The notes beneath the pieces are model-generated. The model was not told where the DNA came from. It did no database searches and worked only from the letters and a program-made list of their open reading frames with translations. From Paralithodes platypus (lineage: Eukaryota; Arthropoda; Malacostraca; Decapoda; Lithodidae), in contig CM064509.1 of assembly GCA_032716605.1 (NCBI GenBank), positions 36,600,381 to 36,664,380 on the forward strand: a DNA stretch of 64,000 nt. Direction: 5' to 3'. The position numbers and the translations under genes were made by a program. How positions within the stretch are numbered: position 1 is the stretch's first letter; each line of letters begins with the position of its first letter. Shown here piece after piece: positions 10,501-26,100 of the stretch.

Positions 10501-13500
10501 ACAAAATAATATTCTCTCAAAAATATTTTCTGAGATTGGACACTAAAGTGAATTGGTCTTGTATGGTGGAGACACGAAACGGGATTTAGAGCCTCTATAA
10601 CTAGGCTATCTACACGAGACGTAGACATATAACAGAGCTAAAATCACCCTAAAAACTAGGCTAGTTAAGATTGAATTGACAAATAATATTCTCTCTAAAA
10701 ATATTTTCTGAGATTGGACACTAAAGTGAATTGGTCTTGTACGGTGGAGACACGAAACGGGATTTAGAGCCCCTATAAATAGGCTACACGAGACGTAGAC
10801 ATAATAGAGCTAAAATCACCCTAAAAACTAGGCTAGTTAAGATTGAATTGACAAAATAATATTCTCTCTAAAAATATTTTCTGAGATTGGACACTAAAGT
10901 GAATTGGTCTTGTACGGTGGAGACACGAAACGGGATTTAGAGCCCCTATAACTAGGCTACCTACACGAGACGTAGACATATAACAGAGCTAAAATCACCC
11001 TAAAAACTAGGCTAGTTAAGATTGAATTGACAAAATAATATTCTCTCTAAAAATATTTTCTGAGATTGGACACTAAAGTGAATTGGTCTTGTATAGTGGA
11101 GACACGAAACGGGATTTAGAGCCCCTATAACTAGGCTACCTACACGAGACGTAGACATATAATAGAGCTAAAATCACCCTAAAAACTAGGCTAGTTAAGA
11201 TTGAATTGACAAAATAATATTCTCTCTAAAATATTTTCTGAGATTGGACACTAAAGTGAATTGGTCTTGTATAGTGGAGACACGAAACGGGATTTAGAGC
11301 CTCTATAACTAGGCTATCTACACGAGACGTAGACATATAATAGAGCTAAAATCACCCTAAAAACTAGGCTAGTTAAGATTGAATTGACAAAATAATATTC
11401 TCTCTAAAAATATTTTCTGAGATTGGACACTAAAGTGAATTGGTCTTGTACGGTGGAGACACGAAACGGGATTTAGAGCCCCTATAACTAGGCTACCTAC
11501 ACGAGACGTAGACATAATAGAGCTAAAATCACCCTAAAAACTAGGCTAGTTAAGATTGAATTGACAAATAATATTCTCTCTAAAAATATTTTCTGAGATT
11601 GGACACTAAAGTGAATTGGTCTTGTATAGTGGAGACACGAAACGGGATTTAGAGCCCCTATAACTAGGCTACCTACACGAGACGTAGACATATAACAGAG
11701 CTAAAATCACCCTAAAAACTAGGCTAGTTAAGATTGAATTGACAAAATAATATTCTCTCTAAAAAAAATTATGAGATTGGACACTAAAGTGAATTGGTCT
11801 TGTACGGTGGAGACACGAAACGGGATTTAGAGCCCCTATAACTAGGCTACCTACACGAGACGTAGACATATAATAGAGCTAAAATCACCCTAAAAACTAG
11901 GCTAGTTAAGATTGAATTGACAAAATAATATTCTCTCTAAAAATATTTTCTGAGATTGGACACTAAAGTGAATTGGTCTTGTACGGTGGAGACACGAAAC
12001 GGGATTTAGAGCCTCTATAACTAGACTGAGCTAAAATCACCTAAAAAACTAGACGAAAACTAGCAAAGTTAAGATTGAATTGACAAAATAATATTCTCTC
12101 TAAAAAATATTTTCTGAGATTGGACACTAAAGTGAATTGGTCTTGTACGGTGGAGACACGAAACGGGATTTAGAGCCTCTATAACTAGGCTACCTACACG
12201 AGACGTAGACATATAATAGAGCTAAAATCACCCTAAAAACTAGACTAGTTAAGATTGAATTGACAAAATAATATTCTCTCTAAAATATTTTCTGAGATTG
12301 GACACTAAAGTGAATTGGTCTTGTACGGTGGAGACACGAAACGGGATTTAGAGCCTCTATAACTAGGCTATCTACACGAGACGTAGACATATAATAGAGC
12401 TAAAATCACCCTAAAAACTAGGCTAGTTAAGATTGAATTGACAAAATAATATTCTCTCTAAAAATATTTTCTGAGATTGGACACTAAAGTGAATTGGTCT
12501 TGTATAGTGGAGACACGAAACGGGATTTAGAGCCTCTATAACTAGGCTATCTACACGAGACGTAGACATATAATAGAGCTAAAATCACCCTAAAAACTAG
12601 GCTAGTTAAGATTGAATTGACAAAATAATATTCTCTCTCTAAAAATATTTTCTGAGATTGGACACTAAAGTGAATTGGTCTTGTATAGTGGAGACACGAA
12701 ACGGGATTTAGAGCCTCTATAACTAGGCTATCTACACGAGACGTAGACATATAAGAGCTAAAATCACCCTAAAAACTAGGCTAGTTAAGATTGAATTGAC
12801 AAAATAATATTCTCTTAAAAATATTTTCTGAGATTGGACACTAAAGTGAATTGGTCTTGTATAGTGGAGACACGAAACGGGATTTAGAGCCTCTATAACT
12901 AGGCTATCTACACGAGACGTAGACATATAATAGAGCTAAAATCACCCTAAAAACTAGGCTAGTTAAGATTGAATTGACAAAATAAAATTCTCTCTAAAAA
13001 TATTTTCTGAGATTGGACACTAAAGTGAATTGGTCTTGTATAGTGGAGACACGAAACGGGATTTAGAGCCTCTATAACTAGGCTATCTACACGAGACGTA
13101 GACATATAATAGAGCTAAAATCACCCTAAAAACTAGGCTAGTTAAGATTGAATTGACAAAATAATATTCTCTCTAAAATTATTTTCTGAGATTGGACACT
13201 AAAGTGAATTGGTCTTGTATAGTGGAGACACGAAACGGGATTTAGAGCCTCTATAACTAGGCTATCTACACGAGACGTAGACATATAATAGAGCTAAAAT
13301 CACCCTAAAAACTAGGCTAGTTAAGATTGAATTGACAAAATAATATTCTCTCTAAAAAATATTTTCTGAGATTGGACACTAAAGTGAATTGGTCTTGTAT
13401 GGTGGAGACACGAAACGGGATTTAGAGCCTCTATAACTAGGCTATCTACACGAGACGTAGACATATAACAGAGCTAAAATCACCCTAAAAACTAGGCTAG

Positions 13501-16500
13501 TTAAGATTGAATTGACAAAATAATATTCTCTCTAAAAAATATTTTCTGAGATTGGACACTAAAGTGAATTGGTCTTGTATAGTGGAGACACGAAACGGGA
13601 TTTAGAGCCTCTATAACTAGGCTATCTACACGAGACGTAGACATATAATAGAGCTAAAATCACCCTAAAAACTAGGCTAGTTAAGATTGAATTGACAAAA
13701 TAATATAATATTCTCTCTAAAAATATTTTCTGAGATTGGACACTAAAGTGAATTGGTCTTGTATAGTGGAGACACGAAACGGGATTTAGAGCCTCTATAA
13801 CTAGGCTACCTACACGAGACGTAGACATATAATAGAGCTAAAATCACCCTAAAAACTAGGCTAGTTAAGATGAATTGACAAAATAATATTCTCTCTAAAA
13901 ATATTTTCTGAGATTGTACACTAAAGTGAATTGGTCTTGTATAGTGGAGACACGAAACACGATTTAGAGCCCTTATAACTAGGCTACCTACACGAGACGT
14001 AGACATATAACAGAGCTAAAATCACCCTAAAAACTAGGCTAGTTAAGATTGAATTGACAAAATAATATTCTCTCTAAAATATTTTCTGAGATTGGACACT
14101 AAAGTGAATTGGTCTTGTACGGTGGAGACACGAAACGGGATTTAGAGCCCCTATAACTAGGCTACCTACACGAGACGTAGACATATAATAGAGCTAAAAT
14201 CACCCTAAAAACTAGGCTAGTTAAGATTGAATTGACAAAATAATATTCTCTCTAAAAATATTTTCTGAGATTGGACACTAAAGTGAATTGGTCTTGTACG
14301 GTGGAGACACAAAACGGGATTTAGAGCCCCTATAACTAGGCTACCTACACGAGACGTAGACATATAATAGAGCTAAAATGCCCCTAAAAACTAGACTAGT
14401 TAAGATTGAATTGACAAAATAATATTCTCTCTAAAAATATTTTCTGAGATTGGACACTAAAGTGAATTGGTCTTGTATAGTGGAGACACGAAACGGGATT
14501 TAGAGCCTCTATAACTAGGCTATCTACACGAGACGTAGACATATAACAGAGCTAAAATCACCCTAAAAACTAGGCTAGTTAAGATTGAATTGACAAAATA
14601 ATATTCTCTCTAAAATATTTTCTGAGATTGGACACTAAAGTGAATTGGTCTTGTATAGTGGAGACACGAAACGGGATTTAGAGCCTCTATTACTAGGCTA
14701 TCTACACGAGACGTAGACATATAATAGAGCTAAAATCACCCTAAAAACTAGGCTAGTTAAGATTGAATTGACAAAATAATATTCTCTCTAAAAATATTTT
14801 CTGAGATTGGACACTAAAGTGAATTGGTCTTGTACGGTGGAGACACGAAACGGGATTTAGAGACCCTATAACTAGGCTATCTACACGAGACGTAGACATA
14901 TAATAGAGCTAAAATCACCCTAAAAACTAGGCTAGTTAAGATTGAATTGACAAAATAATATTCTCTCTAAAAAATTTTCTGAGATTGGACACTAAAGTGA
15001 ATTGGTCTTGTACGGTGGAGACACGAAACGGGATTTAGAGCCTCTATAACTAGGCTACCTACACGAGACGTAGACATATAATAGAGCTAAAATCACCCTA
15101 AAAACTAGGCTAGTTAAGATTGAATTGACAAAATAATATTCTCTCTAAAAATATTTTCTGAGATTGGACACTAAAGTGAATTGGTCTTGTATAGTGGAGA
15201 CACACGAAACGGGATTTAGAGCCCCTATAACTAGGCTATCTACACGAGACGTAGACATATAATAGAGCTAAAATCACCCTAAAAACTAGGCTAGTTAAGA
15301 TTGAATTGACAAAATAATATTCTCTCTAAAAATATTTTCTGAGATTGGACACTAAAGTGAATTGGTCTGGTAAAGGTGGAGACACGAAATGGGATTTAGT
15401 GCCCCTATAACTAGGCTATCTACACGAGACGTAGACATATAAGAGCTAAAATCACCCTAAAAACTAGGCTAGTTAAGATTGAATTGACAAAATAATATTC
15501 TCTCTAAAAATATTTTCTGAGATTGACACTAAAGTGAATTGGTCTTGTACGGTGGAGACACGAAACGGGGTTTAGAGCCTCTATAACTAGGCTATCTACA
15601 CGAGACGTAGACATATAATAGAGCTAAAATCACCCTAAAAACTAGGCTAGTTAAGATTGAATTGACAAATAATATTCTCTCTAAAAATATTTTCTGAGAT
15701 TGGACACTAAAGTGAATTGGTCTTGTACGGTGGAGACACGAAACGGGATTTAGAGCCTCTATAACTAGGCTATCTACACGAGACGTAGACATATATAATA
15801 GAGCTAAAATCACCCTAAAAACTAGGCTAGTTAAGATTGAATTGACAAAATAATATTCTCTCTAAAAAAAAAAATCTGAGATTGGACACTAAAGTGAATT
15901 GGTCTTGTACGGTGGAGACACGAAACGGGATTTAGAGCCTCTATAACTAGGCTATCTACACGAGACGTAGACATATAATAGAGCTAAAATCACCCTAAAA
16001 ACTAGGCTAGTTAAGATTGAATTGACAAAATAATATTCTCTCTAAAAATATTTTCTGAGATTGGACACTAAAGTGAATTGGTCTTGTATAGTGGAGACAC
16101 GAAACGGGATTTAGAGCCTCTATAACTAGGCTATCTACACGAGACGTAGACATATATTAGAGCTAAAATCAACCTAAAAACTAGGCTAGTTAAGATTGAA
16201 TTGACAAAATATTTCTCTCTAAAAATATTTTCTGAGATTGGACACTAAAGTGAATTGGTCTTGTATAGTGGAGACACGAAACGGGATTTAGAGCCTCTAT
16301 AACTAGGCTATCTACACGAGACGTAGACATATAATAGAGCTAAAATCACCTAAAAACTAGGCTAGTTAAGATTGAATTGACAAAATTATATTCTCTCTAA
16401 AAATATTTTCTGAGATTGGACACTAAAGTGAATTGGTCTTGTATAGTGGAGACACGAAACGGGATTTAGAGCCTCTATAACTAGGCTATCTACACGAGAC

Positions 16501-19500
16501 GTAGACATATAATAGAGCTAAAATCACCCTAAAAACTAGGCTAGTTAAGATTGAATTGACAAAATAATATTCTCTCTAAAAATATTTTCTGAGATTAGAC
16601 ACTAAAGTGAATTGGTCTTGTATAGTGGAGACACGACACGGGATTTAGAGCCTCTATAACTAGGCTATCTACACGAGACGTAGACATATAATAGAGCTAA
16701 AATCACCCTAAAAACTAGGCTAGTTAAGATTGAATTGACAAAATATTCTCTCTAAAAAAAATTTCTGAGATTGGACACTAAAGTGAATTGGTCTTGTATG
16801 GTGGAGACACGAAACGGGATTTAGAGCCTCTATAACTAGGCTATCTACACGAGACGTAGACATATATTAGAGCTAAAATCACCCTAAAAAACTAGGCTAG
16901 TTAAGATTGAATTGACAAAATAATATTCTCTCTAAAATATTTTCTGAGATTGGACACTAAAGTGAATTGGTCTTGTATAGTGGAGACACGAAACGGGATT
17001 TAGAGCCTCTATAACTAGGCTATCTACACGAGACGTAGACATATAATAGAGCTAAAATCACCCTAAAAACTAGGCTAGTTAAGATTGAATTGACAAAATA
17101 ATATTATCTCTAAAAATATTTTCTGAGATTGGACACTAAAGTGAATTGGTCTTGTATAGTGGAGACACGAAACGGGATTTAGAGCCTCTATAACTAGGCT
17201 ATCTACACGAGACGTAGACATATAATAGAGCTAAAATCACCCTAAAAACTAGGCTAGTTAAGATTGAATTGACAAATAATAAATATTCTCTCTAAAAATA
17301 TTTTCTGAGATTGGACACTAAAGTGAATTGGTCTTGTACGGTGGAGACACGAAACGGGATTTAGAGCCCCTATAACTAGGCTACCTACACGAGACGTAGA
17401 CATATAATAGAGCTAAAATCACCCTAAAAACTAGGCTAGTTAAGATTGAATTGACAAAATAATATTCTCTCTAAAAATATTTTCTGAGATTGGACACTAA
17501 AGTGAATTGGTCTTGTACGGTGGAGACACGAAACGGGATTTAGAGCCTCTATAACTAGGCTACCTACACGAGACGTAGACATATAATAGAGCTAAAATCA
17601 CCCTAAAAACTAGGCTAGTTAAGATTGAATTGACAAAATAATATTCTCTCTAAAAATATTTTCTGAGATTGGACACTAAAGTGAATTGGTCTTGTATAGT
17701 GGAGACACGAAACGGGATTTAGAGCCCCTATAACTAGGCTACCTACACGAGACGTAGACATATAATAGAGCTAAAATCACCCTAAAACTAGGCTAGTTAA
17801 GATTGAATTGACAAAATAATATTCTCTCTAAAAATATTTTCTGAGATTGGACACTAAAGTGAATTGGTCTTGTACGGTGGAGACACGAAACGGGATTTAG
17901 AGCCTCTATAACTAGGCTACCTACACGAGACGTAGACATATAATAGAGCTAAAATCACCCTAAAAACTAGGCTAGTTAAGATTGAATTGACAAAATAATA
18001 TTCTCTCTAAAAATATTTTCTGAGATTGGACACTAAAGTGAATTGGTCTTGTACGGTGGAGACACGAAACGGGATTTAGAGCCTCTATAACTAGGCTATC
18101 TACACGAGACGTAGACATATAATAGAGCTAAAATCACCTAAAAACTAGGCTAGTTAAGATTGAATTGACAAAATAATATTTTCTGAGATTGGACACTAAA
18201 GTGAATTGGTCTTGTATAGTGGAGACACGAAACGGGATTTAGAGCCTCTATAACTAGGCTATCTACACGAGACGTAGACATATAATAGAGCTAAAATCAC
18301 CCTAAAAACTAGGCTAGTTAAGATTGAATTGACAAAATAATATTCTCTCTAAAAAAAAATTCTGAGATTGGACACTAAAGTGAATTGGTCTTGTATAGTG
18401 GACACGAAACGGGATTTAGAGCCTCTATAACTAGGCTATCTACACGAGACGTAGACATATAATAGAGCTAAAATCACCCTAAAAACTAGTTAAGATTGAA
18501 TTGACAAAATAATATTATCTCTAAAAATATTTTCTGAGATTGGACGAAACGGGATTTAGAGCCTCTATAACTAGGCTACCTACACGAGACGTAGACATAT
18601 AATAGAGCTAAAATCACCCTAAAAACTAGGCTAGTTAAGATTGAATTGACAAATAATATTCTCTCTAAAAATATTTTCTGAGATTGGACACTAAAGTGAA
18701 TTGGTCTTGTATAGTGGAGACACGAAACGGGATTTAGAGCCTCTATAACTAGGCTATCTACACGAGACGTAGACATATAATAGAGCTAAAATCACCCTAA
18801 AAACTAGGCTAGTTAAGATTGAATTGACAAAATAATATTCTCTCTAAAAATATTTTCTGAGATTGGACACTAAAGTGAATTGGTCTTGTATAGTGGAGAC
18901 ACGAAACGGGATTTAGAGCCTCTATAACTAGGCTATCTACACGAGACGTAGACATATATAGAGCTAAAATCACCCTAAAAACTAGGCTAGTTAAGATTGA
19001 ATTGACAAAATAATATTCTCTCTAAAAATATTTTCTGAGATTGGACACTAAAGTGAATTGGTCTTGTATAGTGGAGACACGAAACGGGATTTAGAGCCTC
19101 TATAACTAGGCTATCTACACGAGACGTAGACATATAATAGAGCTAAAATCACCCTAAAAACTAGGCTAGTTAAGATTGAATTGACAAAATAATATTCTCT
19201 CTAAAAATATTTTCTGAGATTGGACACTAAAGTGAATTGGTCTTGTATAGTGGAGACACGAAACGGGATTTAGAGCCTCTATAACTAGGCTATCTACACG
19301 AGACGTAGACATATAATAGAGCTAAAATCACCCTAAAAACTAGGCTAGTTAAGATTGAATTGACAAAATAATATTCTCTCTAAAAATATTTTCTGAGATT
19401 GGACACTAAAGTGAATTGGTCTTGTATAGTGGAGACACGAAACGGGATTTAGAGCCTCTATAACTAGGCTATCTACACGAGACGTAGACATATAATAGAG

Positions 19501-22500
19501 CTAAAATCACCCTAAAAACTAGGCTAGTTAAGATTGAATTGACAAAATAATATTCTCTCTAAAAATATTTTCTGAGATTGGACACTAAAGTGAATTGGTC
19601 TTGTATAGTGGAGACACGAAACGGGATTTAGAGCCTCTATAACTAGGCTATCTACACGAGACGTAGACATATAATAGAGCTAAAATCACCCTAAAAACTA
19701 GGCTAGTTAAGATTGAATTGACAAAATAATATTCTCTCTAAAAATATTTTCTGAGATTGGACACTAAAGTGAATTGGTCTTGTATAGTGGAGACACGAAA
19801 CGGGATTTAGAGCCTCTATAACTAGGCTATCTACACGAGACGTAGACATATAATAGAGCTAAAATCACCCTAAAAACTAGGCTAGTTAAGATTGAATTGA
19901 CAAAATAATATTCTCTCTAAAAATATTTTCTGAGATTGGACACTAAAGTGAATTGGTCTTGTATAGTGGAGACACGAAACGGGATTTAGAGCCTCTATAA
20001 CTAGGCTACCTACACGAGACGTAGACATATAATAGAGCTAAAATCACCCTAAAAACTAGGCTAGTTAAGATTGAATTGACAAAATAATATTCTCTCTAAA
20101 AATATTTTCTGAGATTGGACACTAAAGTGAATTGGTCTTGTATAGTGGAGACACGAAACGGGATTTAGAGCCTCTATAACTAGGCTACCTACACGAGACG
20201 TAGACATATAATAGAGCTAAAATCACCCTAAAAACTAGGCTAGTTAAGATTGAATTGACAAAATAATATTCTCTCTAAAAAAAATTATGAGATTGGACAC
20301 TAAAGTGAATTGGTCTTATAAGTGGAGACACGAAACGGGATTTAGAGCCTCTATAACTAGGCTACCTACACGAGACGTAGACATATAATAGAGCTAAAAT
20401 CACCCTAAAAACTAGGCTAGTTAAGATTGAATTGACAAAATAATATTCTCTCTAAAAATATTTTCTGAGATTGGACACTAAAGTGAATTGGTCTTGTACG
20501 TGGAGACACGAAACGGGATTTAGAGCCTCTATAACTAGGCTATCTACACGAGACGTAGACATATAATAGAGCTAAAATCACCCTAAAAACTAGGCTAGTT
20601 AAGATTGAATTGACAAAATAATATTCTCTCTAAAAATATTTTCTGAGATTGGACACTAAAGTGAATTGGTCTTGTATAGTGGAGACACGAAACGGGATTT
20701 AGAGCCTCTATAACTAGGCTACCTACACGAGACGTAGACATATAATAGAGCTAAAATCACCCTAAAAACTAGGCTAGTTAAGATTGAATTGACAAAATAA
20801 TATTCTCTCTAAAAATATTTTCTGAGATTGGACACTAAAGTGAATTGGTCTTGTATAGTGGAGACACGAAACGGGATTTAGAGCCTCTATAACTAGGCTA
20901 CCTACACGAGACGTAGACATATAATAGAGCTAAAATCACCCTAAAAACTAGGCTAGTTAAGATTGAATTGACAAAATAATATTCTCTCTAAAAATATTTT
21001 CTGAGATTGGACACTAAAGTGAATTGGTCTTGTAGTGGAGACACGAAACGGGATTTAGAGCCTCTATAACTAGGCTATCTACACGAGACGTAGACATATA
21101 ATAGAGCTAAAATCACCCTAAAAACTAGGCTAGTTAAGATTGAATTGACAAAATAATATTCTCTCTAAAAATATTTTCTGAGATTGGACACTAAAGTGAA
21201 TTGGTCTTGTACGGTGGAGACACGAAACGGGATTTAGAGCCTCTATAACTAGGCTATCTACACGAGACGTAGACATATAATAGAGCTAAAATCACCCTAA
21301 AAACTAGGCTAGTTAAGATTGAATTGACAAAATAATATTCTCTCTAAAAATATTTTCTGAGATTGGACACTAAAGTGAATTGGTCTTGTAGTGTGGAGAC
21401 ACGAAACTGGATTTAGAGCCTCTATAACTAGGCTATCTACACGAGACGTAGACATATAATAGAGCTAAAATCACCCTAAAAACTAGGCTAGTTAAGATTG
21501 AATTGACAAAATAATATTCTCTCTAAAAATATTTTCTGAGATTGGACACTAAAGTGAATTGGTCTTGTATAGTGGAGACACGAAACGGGATTTAGAGCCC
21601 TATAACTAGGCTATCTACACGAGACGTAGACATATAATAGAGCTAAAATCACCCTAAAAACTAGGCTAGTTAAGATTGAATTGACAAAATAATATTCTCT
21701 CTAAAAATATTTTCTGAGATTGGACACTAAAGTGAATTGGTCTTGTAAGGTGGAGACACGAAACGGGATTTAGAGCCTCTATAACTAGGCTATCTACACG
21801 AGACGTAGACATATAATAGAGCTAAAATCACCCTAAAAACTAGGCTAGTTAAGATTGAATTGACAAAATAATATTCTCTCTAAAAATATTTTCTGAGATT
21901 GGACACTAAAGTGAATTGGTCTTGTATAGTGGAGACACGAAACGGATTTAGAGCCTCTATAACTAGGCTATCTACACGAGACGTAGACATATAATAGAGC
22001 TAAAATCACCCTAAAAACTAGGCTAGTTAAGATTGAATTGACAAAATAATATTCTCTCTAAAAATATTTTCTGAGATTGGACACTAAAGTGAATTGGTCT
22101 TGTATAGTGGAGACACGAAACGGGATTTAGAGCCTCTATAACTAGGCTATCTACACGAGACGTAGACATATAATAGAGCTAAAATCACCCTAAAAACTAG
22201 GCTAGTTAAGATTGAATTGACAAAATAATATTCTCTCTAAAAATATTTTCTGAGATTGGACACTAAAGTGAATTGGTCTTGTATAGTGGAGACACGAAAC
22301 GGGATTTAGAGCCTCTATAACTAGGCTATCTACACGAGACGTAGACATATAATAGAGCTAAAATCACCCTAAAAACTAGGCTAGTTAAGATTGAATTGAC
22401 AAAATAATATTCTCTCTAAAAATATTTTCTGAGGTTGGACACTAAAGTGAATTGGTCTTGTATAGTGGAGACACGAAATGGGATTTAGAGCCTCTATAAC

Positions 22501-23159
22501 TAGGCTACCTACACGAGACGTAGACATATAACTGAGCTAAAATCACCTAAAAACTAGGCTAGTTAAGATTGAATTGACAAAATAATATTTTCTCTAAAAA
22601 TATTTTCTGAGATTGGACACTAAAGTGAATTGGTCTTGTACGGTGGAGACACGAACCGGGATTTAGAGCCTCTATAACTAGGCTATCTACACGAGACGTA
22701 GACATATAATAGAGCTAAAATCACCCTAAAAACTAGGCTAGTTAAGATTGAATTGACAAAATAATATTCTCTCTAAAAATATTTTCTGAGATTGGACACT
22801 AAAGTGAATTGGTCTTGTAAGGTGGAGACACGAAACGGGGTTTAGAGCCTCTATAACTAGGCTATCTACACGAGACGTAGACATATAATAGAGCTAAAAT
22901 CACCCTAAAAACTAGGCTAGTTAAGATTGAATTGACAAAATAATATTCTCTCTAAAAATATTTTCTGAGATTGGACACTAAAGTGAATTGGTCTTGTATA
23001 GTGGAGACACGAAACGGGACTTAGAGCCCCTATAACTAGGCTATCTACACGAGACGTAGACATATAATAGAGCTAAAATCACCCTAAAAACTAGGCTAGT
23101 TAAGATTGAATTGACAAAATAATATTCTCTCTAAAAATATTTTCGGAGATTGGACACTA

Positions 23160-26100
23160 AAGTGAATTGGTCTTGTACGGTGGAGACACGAAACGGGATT
23201 TAGAGCCTCTATAACTAGGCTACCTACACGAGACGTAGATATATATAACTGAGCTAAAATCACCCTAAAAACTAGGCAGGTTAAGAGTGAATTGACAAAA
23301 TAAATTTCTCTCAAAAAATATATTCTGAGATTGGATACTAAAGTGAATTGGTCTTGTATAGTGGAGACACGAAATGGGATTTAGAGCCTCTATAACTAGG
23401 CTACCTACACGAGACGTAGACATATAATACAACTAAAATGCCCCTAAAAACTAGGCTAGTTAAGATTGAATTGACAAAATAATATTCTCTCTAAAAATAT
23501 TTTCTGAGATGGACACTAAAGTGAATTGGTCTTGTACGGTGGAGACACGAAACGGGATTTAGAGCCCCTATAACTAGGCTATCTACACGAGACGTAGACA
23601 TATAATAGAGCTAAAATCACCCTAAAACTAGGCTAGTTAAGATTGAATTGACAAAATAATATTCTCTCTAAAAATATTTTCTGAGATTGGACACTAAAGT
23701 GAATTGGTCTTGTATAGTGGAGACACGAAACGGGATTTAGAGCCCCTATAACTAGGCTATCTACACGAGACGTAGACATATAATAGAGCTAAAATCACCC
23801 TAAAAACTAGGCTAGTTAAGATTGAATTGACAAAATAATATTCTCTCTAAAATATTTTCTGAGATTGGACACTAAAGTGAATTGGTCTTGTATAGTGGAG
23901 ACACGAAACGGGATTTAGAGCCCCTATAACTAGGCTACCTACACGAGACGTAGACATATAATAGAGCTAAAATCACCCTAAAAACTAGGCTAGTTAAGAT
24001 TGAATTGACAAAATAATATTCTCTCTAAAAATATTTTCTGAGATTGGACACTAAAGTGAATTGGTCTTGTAAGGTGGAGACACGAAACGGGATTTAGAAC
24101 CTCTATAACTAGGCTATCTACACGAGACGTAAACATATAATAGAGCTAAAATCACCCTAAAAACTAGGCTAGTTAAGATTGAATTGACAAAATAATATTC
24201 TCTCTAAAAATATTTTCTGAGATTGGACACTAAAGTGAATTGGTCTTGTATAGTGGAGACACGAAACGGGATTTAGAGCCCCTATAACTAGGCTATCTAC
24301 ACGAGACGTAGACATATAATAGAGCTAAAATCACCCTAAAAACTAGGCTAGTTAAGATTGAATTGACAAAATAATATTCTCTCTAAAAATATTTTCTGAG
24401 ATTGGACACTAAAGTGAATTGGTCTTGTATAGTGGAGACACGAAACGGGATTTAGAGCCTCTTATAACTAGGCTATCTACACGAGACGTAGACATATAAT
24501 AGAGCTAAAATCACCCTAAAAACTAGGCTAGTTAAGATTGAATTGACAAAATAATATTCTCTCTAAAAATATTTTCTGAGGTTGGACACTAAAGTGAATT
24601 GGTCTTGTATAGTGGAGACACGAAACGGGATTTAGAGCCTCTATAACTAGGCTACCTACACGAGACGTAGACATATAACAGAGCAAAATTGCCCCTAAAA
24701 ACTAGGCTAGTTAAGATTGAATTGACAAAATAATATTTTCTCTAAAAATATTTTCTGAGATTGGACACTAAAGTGAATTGGTCTTGTATGGTGGAGACAC
24801 GAATCGGGATTTAGAGCCTCTATAACTAGGCTACCTACACGAGACGTAGACATATAATAGAGCTAAAATCACCCTAAAAACTAGGCTAGTTAAGATTGAA
24901 TTGACAAAATAATATTCTCTCTAAAAATATTTTCTGAGATTGGACACTAAAGTGAATTGGTCTTGTAAGGTGGAGACACGAAACGGGATTTAGAGCCTCT
25001 ATAACTAGGCTATCTACACGAGACGTAAACATATAATAGAGCTAAAATCACCCTAAAAACTAGGCTAGTTAAGATTGAATTGACAAAATAATATTCTCTC
25101 TAAAAATATTTTCTGAGATTGGACACTAAAGTGAATTGGTCTTGTATAGTGGAGACACGAAACGGGACTTAGAGCCCCTATAACTAGGCTATCTACACGA
25201 GACGTAGACATATAATAGAGCTAAAATCACCCTAAAAACTAGGCTAGTTAAGATTGAATTGACAAAATAATATTCTCTCTAAAAATATTTTCTGAGATTG
25301 GACACTAAAGTGAATTGGTCTTGTACGGTGGAGACACGAAACGGGATTTAGAGCCTCTATAACTAGGCTACCTACACGAGACGTAGATATATAATAGAGC
25401 TAAAATCACCCTAAAAACTAGGCAGGTTAAGACTGAATTGACAAAAATATTTTCTCTCAAAAAATATATTCTGAGATTGGACACTAAAGTGAATTGGTCT
25501 TGTATAGTGGAGACACGAAATGGGATTTAGAGCCTCTATAACTAGGCTACCTACACGAGACGTAGACATATAATACAACTAAAATGCCCCTAAAAACTAG
25601 GCTAGTTAAGATTGAATTGACAAAATAATATTCTCTCTAAAAATATTTTCTGAGATTGGACACTAAAGTGAATTGGTCTTGTACGGTGGAGACACGAAAC
25701 GGGATTTAGAGCCCCTATAACTAGGCTATCTACACGAGACGTAGACATATAATAGAGCTAAAATCACCCTAAAAACTAGGCTAGTTAAGATTGAATTGAC
25801 AAAATAATATTCTCTCTAAAAATATTTTCTGAGATTGGACACTAAAGTGAATTGGTCTTGTATAGTGGAGACACGAAACGGGATTTAGAGCCTCTATAAC
25901 TAGGCTACCTACACGAGACGTAGACATATAATAGAGCTAAAATCACCCTAAAAACTAGGCTAGTTAAGATTGAATTGACAAAATAATATTCTCTCTAAAA
26001 ATATTTTCTGAGATTGGACACTAAAGTGAATTGGTCTTGTACGGTGGAGACACGAAACGGGATTTAGAGCCTCTATAACTAGGCTACCTACACGAGACGT

